A DNA stretch of 64,000 nucleotides from Stictocephala bisonia. Its lineage: Eukaryota; Arthropoda; Insecta; Hemiptera; Membracidae. The translations under genes were made by a program, and so were the position numbers. Shown here one piece after another: positions 61,201 through 64,000 of the stretch; the first letter of the stretch is position 1; every line of letters begins with the position of its first letter. The notes under the pieces were generated by a model. It made no database searches. It saw only the letters and a list, made by a program, of their open reading frames with translations, and was not told the origin of the DNA. Location: assembly GCA_035578905.1 (NCBI GenBank), contig JAQJVL010000004.1, forward strand, positions 8,354,144-8,418,143. The letters run 5' to 3'.

Positions 61201-61972
61201 CAAATCAGATTATTTTTTCTTGCCTTTTTCAAGACATGGTTGAAGCCGAGATTTTCCTCACCACGTGAATGAGGTTCGTGGGGATGGCACCTCCCTATTT
61301 TACTCCCTGTCTCATTTTTCAAACGGTTTAGCGTCTACGAAGTCTGAGGTACGGGTGGGTAGCTAACGTAAATCAAGTGTTAAACCACTGGGAGAGGTTC
61401 AAACTGTAAAGTATTTACCGGGTAGGCCAACAATGCTCCAATAAGCACATTACATATCCAAAAATTCCAAATGTGAGACTTACGGTACTTCTTGTGAGCT
61501 CAAGGCGGCGGGAGATGTTTTACCATTCGGGTATGAAATATATATTGATGGCAAACTTCTGGATAAGAATGGAGAGAATAAAAGGAATAAAAGTCTTCTC
61601 CGGGTCAGGAGAAACAATTTAGAAGGTCACTTTGACGTCTTACTTGCTGTGACATCAACATCTCCTTCACCTATGAGAACATCTCCACCTAGTAGCTCCT
61701 CTTATCCAATGGACTGTCAACTATCCTGTTCACTCTAAACCCGTCCTACAATTCCTCAAGCTTCTCTGTCTATTATTATGACTGATTCTGATGTGTATGT
61801 TACAGTAAAACTCTCTCATACAAAAAATATGATAGTTCAACTTTTAGGTTATGAAACTACTGGAATCTTTTCTGATCTACTTTTGATAATGAGTGGTAAA
61901 TATCCCCAAACTGGAGAAAAAATCAAATTGCCCCCAGTAACTTGTGTGTAGAATTTCCTCTACACACAAGTT
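61200..61972 (+). pseudogene. OTU-domain relic (Helitron-type OTU homologue)
   Basis: At 61,283 the words DGTSLFYSLSHFSNG align with DGSCFFYSLSYLMYGN of the Helitron OTU at 29.7 kb; the catalytic Cys is a Ser here (TCC at 61,292). After several frame changes the C-terminal half is clean from about 61,470: YGTSCELKAAGDVLPFGYEI, IYIDGKLL, then EGHFDVLLA, which holds the expected catalytic His, followed by a Ser/Pro-rich stretch, a TAA at about 61,736, and an open tail reading TDSDVYVTVKLSHTKNMIVQ. The two OTU copies share the middle motif (YATHCEIQAAS versus YGTSCELKAAG), so they belong to one family. I infer it came from a related Helitron, but no Rep or helicase part is present and a host origin cannot be excluded. 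Confidence 0.72.
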
Positions 61973-61974
61973 AC
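61937..61974. other. Perfect 16-bp palindrome at the satellite edge
   Basis: GTAACTTGTGTGTAGA (61,937-61,952), six bases ATTTCC, then the exact complement (61,959-61,974). The right arm is the start of the 84-bp satellite, so the left arm is an inverted fragment of that unit. Confidence 0.95.
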
Positions 61975-64000
61975 CACAGCTGTATTAGCTTTGTACCTCA
62001 TTCGTAGTTCTTACTTCCGGTTTCCTTGGGGTTTTGCCAGTACGTACACACAAGTTACCACAGCTGTATTAGCTTTGTACCTAATTCACCATTCTTACTT
62101 CCGGTTTCATTGGGGTATTGCCAGTACGTACACACAAGTTACCACAGCTGTATTAGCTTTGTACCTCATTCACCATTCTTACTTCCGGTTTCCTTGGGGT
62201 TTTGCCAGTATGTACACACAAGTTACCACAGCTGTATTAGCTTTGTACCTCATTCAACGTTCTTAATTCCGGTTTCCTTGGGGTTTTGCCAGTATGTACA
62301 CACAAGTTACCACAGCTGTATTAGCTTTGTAGCTCATTCAATTTTCTTACTTCCGGTTTCCTTGGGGTTTGGCCAGTACGTACACACAAGTTACCAAAGC
62401 TCTATTAGTTTTGTACCTCATTCACCGTTCTTACTTCCGGTTTCCGTGGGGTTTTGCCAGTATGGACACACAAGTTACCACAGCTGTATTAGCTTTGTAC
62501 CTCATTCAACGTTCTTACTTTCAGTTTCCTTCGGGTTTTGCCAGTATGTACGCACAAGTTACCACAGCTGTATTAGCTTTGTACCTCATTCACCATTCTT
62601 AATTCTGGTTTCCTTGGGGTTTTGCCAGTACGTACACACAAGTCACCACAGCTGTATTAGCTTTGTACCTCATTCACCGTTCTTACTTCCGGTTTCCTTG
62701 GGGTTTTGCCAGTATGTACACACAAGTTACCACAGCTGTATAAGCTTTGTACCTCATTCAACGTTCTTAATTCCGGTTTCCTTGGGGTTTTGCCAGTATG
62801 TACACACAAGTTACCACAGCTGTATTAGCTTTGTAGCTCATTCAATTTTCTTACTTCCGGTTTCCTTGGGGTTTGGCCAGTACGTACACACAAGTTACCA
62901 AAGCTCTATTAGTTTTGTACCTCATTCACCGTTCTTACTTCCGGTTTCCGTGGGGTTTTGCCAGTATGTACACACAAGTTACCACAGCTGTATTAGCTTT
63001 GTACCTCATTCAACGTTCTTACTTTCAGTTTCCTTCGGGTTTTTCCAGTATGTATGCACAAGTTACTACAGCTGTATTAGTTTTGTACCTCATTCACCAT
63101 TCTTACTTCCAGTTTCCTTAAGGTTTTGCCAGTATGTACACACAAGTTACCACAGCTGTATTAGCTTTGTACCTCATTCAACGTTCTTACTTTCAGTTTC
63201 CTTGGGGTTTTGCCAGTATGTACACACAAGTTACCACAGCTGTATAAGCTTTGTACCTCATTCAACGTTCTTAATTCCGGTTTCCTTGGGGTTTTGCCAG
63301 TATGTACACACAAGTTACCACAGCTGTATTAGCTTTGTACCTCATTCAACGTTCTTACTTTCAGTTTCCTTGGGGTTTTTCCAGTATGTACACACAAGTT
63401 ACCACAGCTGTATTAGCTTTGTACCTCATTCAACGTTCTTACTTTCAGTTTCCTTGGGGTTTTGCCAGTATGTACACACAAGTTACCACAGCTGTATTAG
63501 CTTTGTACCTCATTCAACGTTCTTACTTTCAGTTTCCTTGGGGTTTTTCCAGTATGTACACACAAGTTACCACAGCTGTATTAGCTTTGTACCTCATTCA
63601 ACGTTCTTACTTTCAGTTTCCTTGGGGTTTTGCCAGTATGTACACACAAGTTACCACAGCTGTATTAGCTTTGTACCTCATTCAACGTTCTTACTTTCAG
63701 TTTCCTTGGGGTTTTGCCAGTATGTACACACAAGTTACCACAGCTGTATTAGCTTTGTACCTCATTCAACGTTCTTAATTCCGGTTTCCTTGGGGTTTTG
63801 CCAGTATGTACACACAAGTTACCACAGCTGTATTAGCTTTGTACCTCATTCAACGTTCTTACTTTCAGTTTCCTTGGGGTTTTGCCAGTATGTACACACA
63901 AGTTACCACAGCTGTATTAGCTTTGTACCTCATTCAACGTTCTTACTTTCAGTTTCCTTGGGGTTTTGCCAGTATGTACACACAAGTTACCACAGCTGTA
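61959..64000. repeat. 84-bp satellite, ~24 copies, runs off the window
   Basis: The unit starts TACACACAAGTTACCACAGC and includes TTCCGGTTTCCTTGGGGTTT. 84 bp equals 28 codons, so many units stay open (a peptide repeat with YTQVTTAVLALYLI), but units with TTCTTAATTCC carry a stop, which argues against coding. A rare variant block (GTAGCTCATTCAATTTTC) recurs at 62,329 and 62,833, exactly 504 bp or 6 units apart: a higher-order duplication covering about 62,200-63,200. From 63,290 on, units alternate GTTTTGCCAG and GTTTTTCCAG. Confidence 0.96.

Noticed and set aside
61991..63778. 28-residue repeat protein in the 84-bp satellite
   Set aside because: Several units carry stops or altered phase; no start or non-repeat coding part other than the OTU relic, which ends in a stop before the array.

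Overview
The window is AT-rich eukaryotic DNA with no host gene, rRNA, complete tRNA, operon or CRISPR array that I can recognise. Its mix of mobile elements points to an arthropod, probably an insect: a BEL/Pao LTR retrotransposon with a DUF1759/DUF1758/DUF5641-type polyprotein, CR1/Jockey-like LINEs (one with a PHD-finger plus FP25K-like ORF1), a Penelope-like element with a GIY-YIG domain, a tRNA-derived SINE, a mariner scrap and an OTU-bearing Helitron. Degenerate CCTAA repeats (the insect telomere motif is TTAGG) fit this. The species is not determinable from the sequence alone.

Layout. 1-9.8 kb is dominated by tandem arrays: a perfect 39-bp minisatellite (1.17-1.54 kb), a 1-kb imperfect foldback (2.1-3.1 kb), a 24-bp array (3.46-4.16 kb), a 43-bp satellite with a 25-unit (1075-bp) higher-order duplication (4.26-7.93 kb), and the first two of six arrays of a dispersed 36-bp minisatellite. 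9.8-16.7 kb is mostly featureless, with a third short array of that minisatellite and a broken LINE (14.4-15.9 kb). 16.75-28.09 kb is a tandem segmental duplication of about 5.5 kb. Each copy carries the same 41-bp minisatellite, a (TA)n tract, a 98-bp hairpin element and the first ~190 bp of a Helitron. Only the second copy continues into the whole Helitron.

27,899-39,192 is that Helitron: OTU peptidase, lysine-rich repeat linker, HUH/Y2 Rep and PIF1-type helicase. It is dead, with two in-frame stops, several frameshifts, an altered Walker A motif, an apparent internal deletion, and a 4.9-kb LINE inserted antisense in the Rep domain. The LINE in turn carries a 128-bp insertion flanked by a 7-bp duplication. 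A paralogous empty site at 40.1-40.25 kb confirms both Helitron ends. 41,977-47,196 (minus) is an unbroken BEL/Pao gag-pol reading frame of 1739 codons that seems to lack its last part and left LTR. 50-52.1 kb holds a broken Penelope-like element. 52.5-53.9 kb holds a mariner scrap and a LINE 3' part split by a SINE whose removal restores the LINE frame. 54.5-60.1 kb contains two inverted copies of an unnamed interspersed repeat, each near a block of the 36-bp minisatellite. The window ends with an OTU-domain relic (61.2-61.97 kb) joined through a perfect 16-bp palindrome to an 84-bp satellite running off the right edge.

No genes here cooperate in a host pathway. The story is one of nested transposition and repeated local amplification of short tandem units. 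The most unusual signal is the 36-bp minisatellite: six arrays, both orientations, nearly all ending at the same base of the unit.
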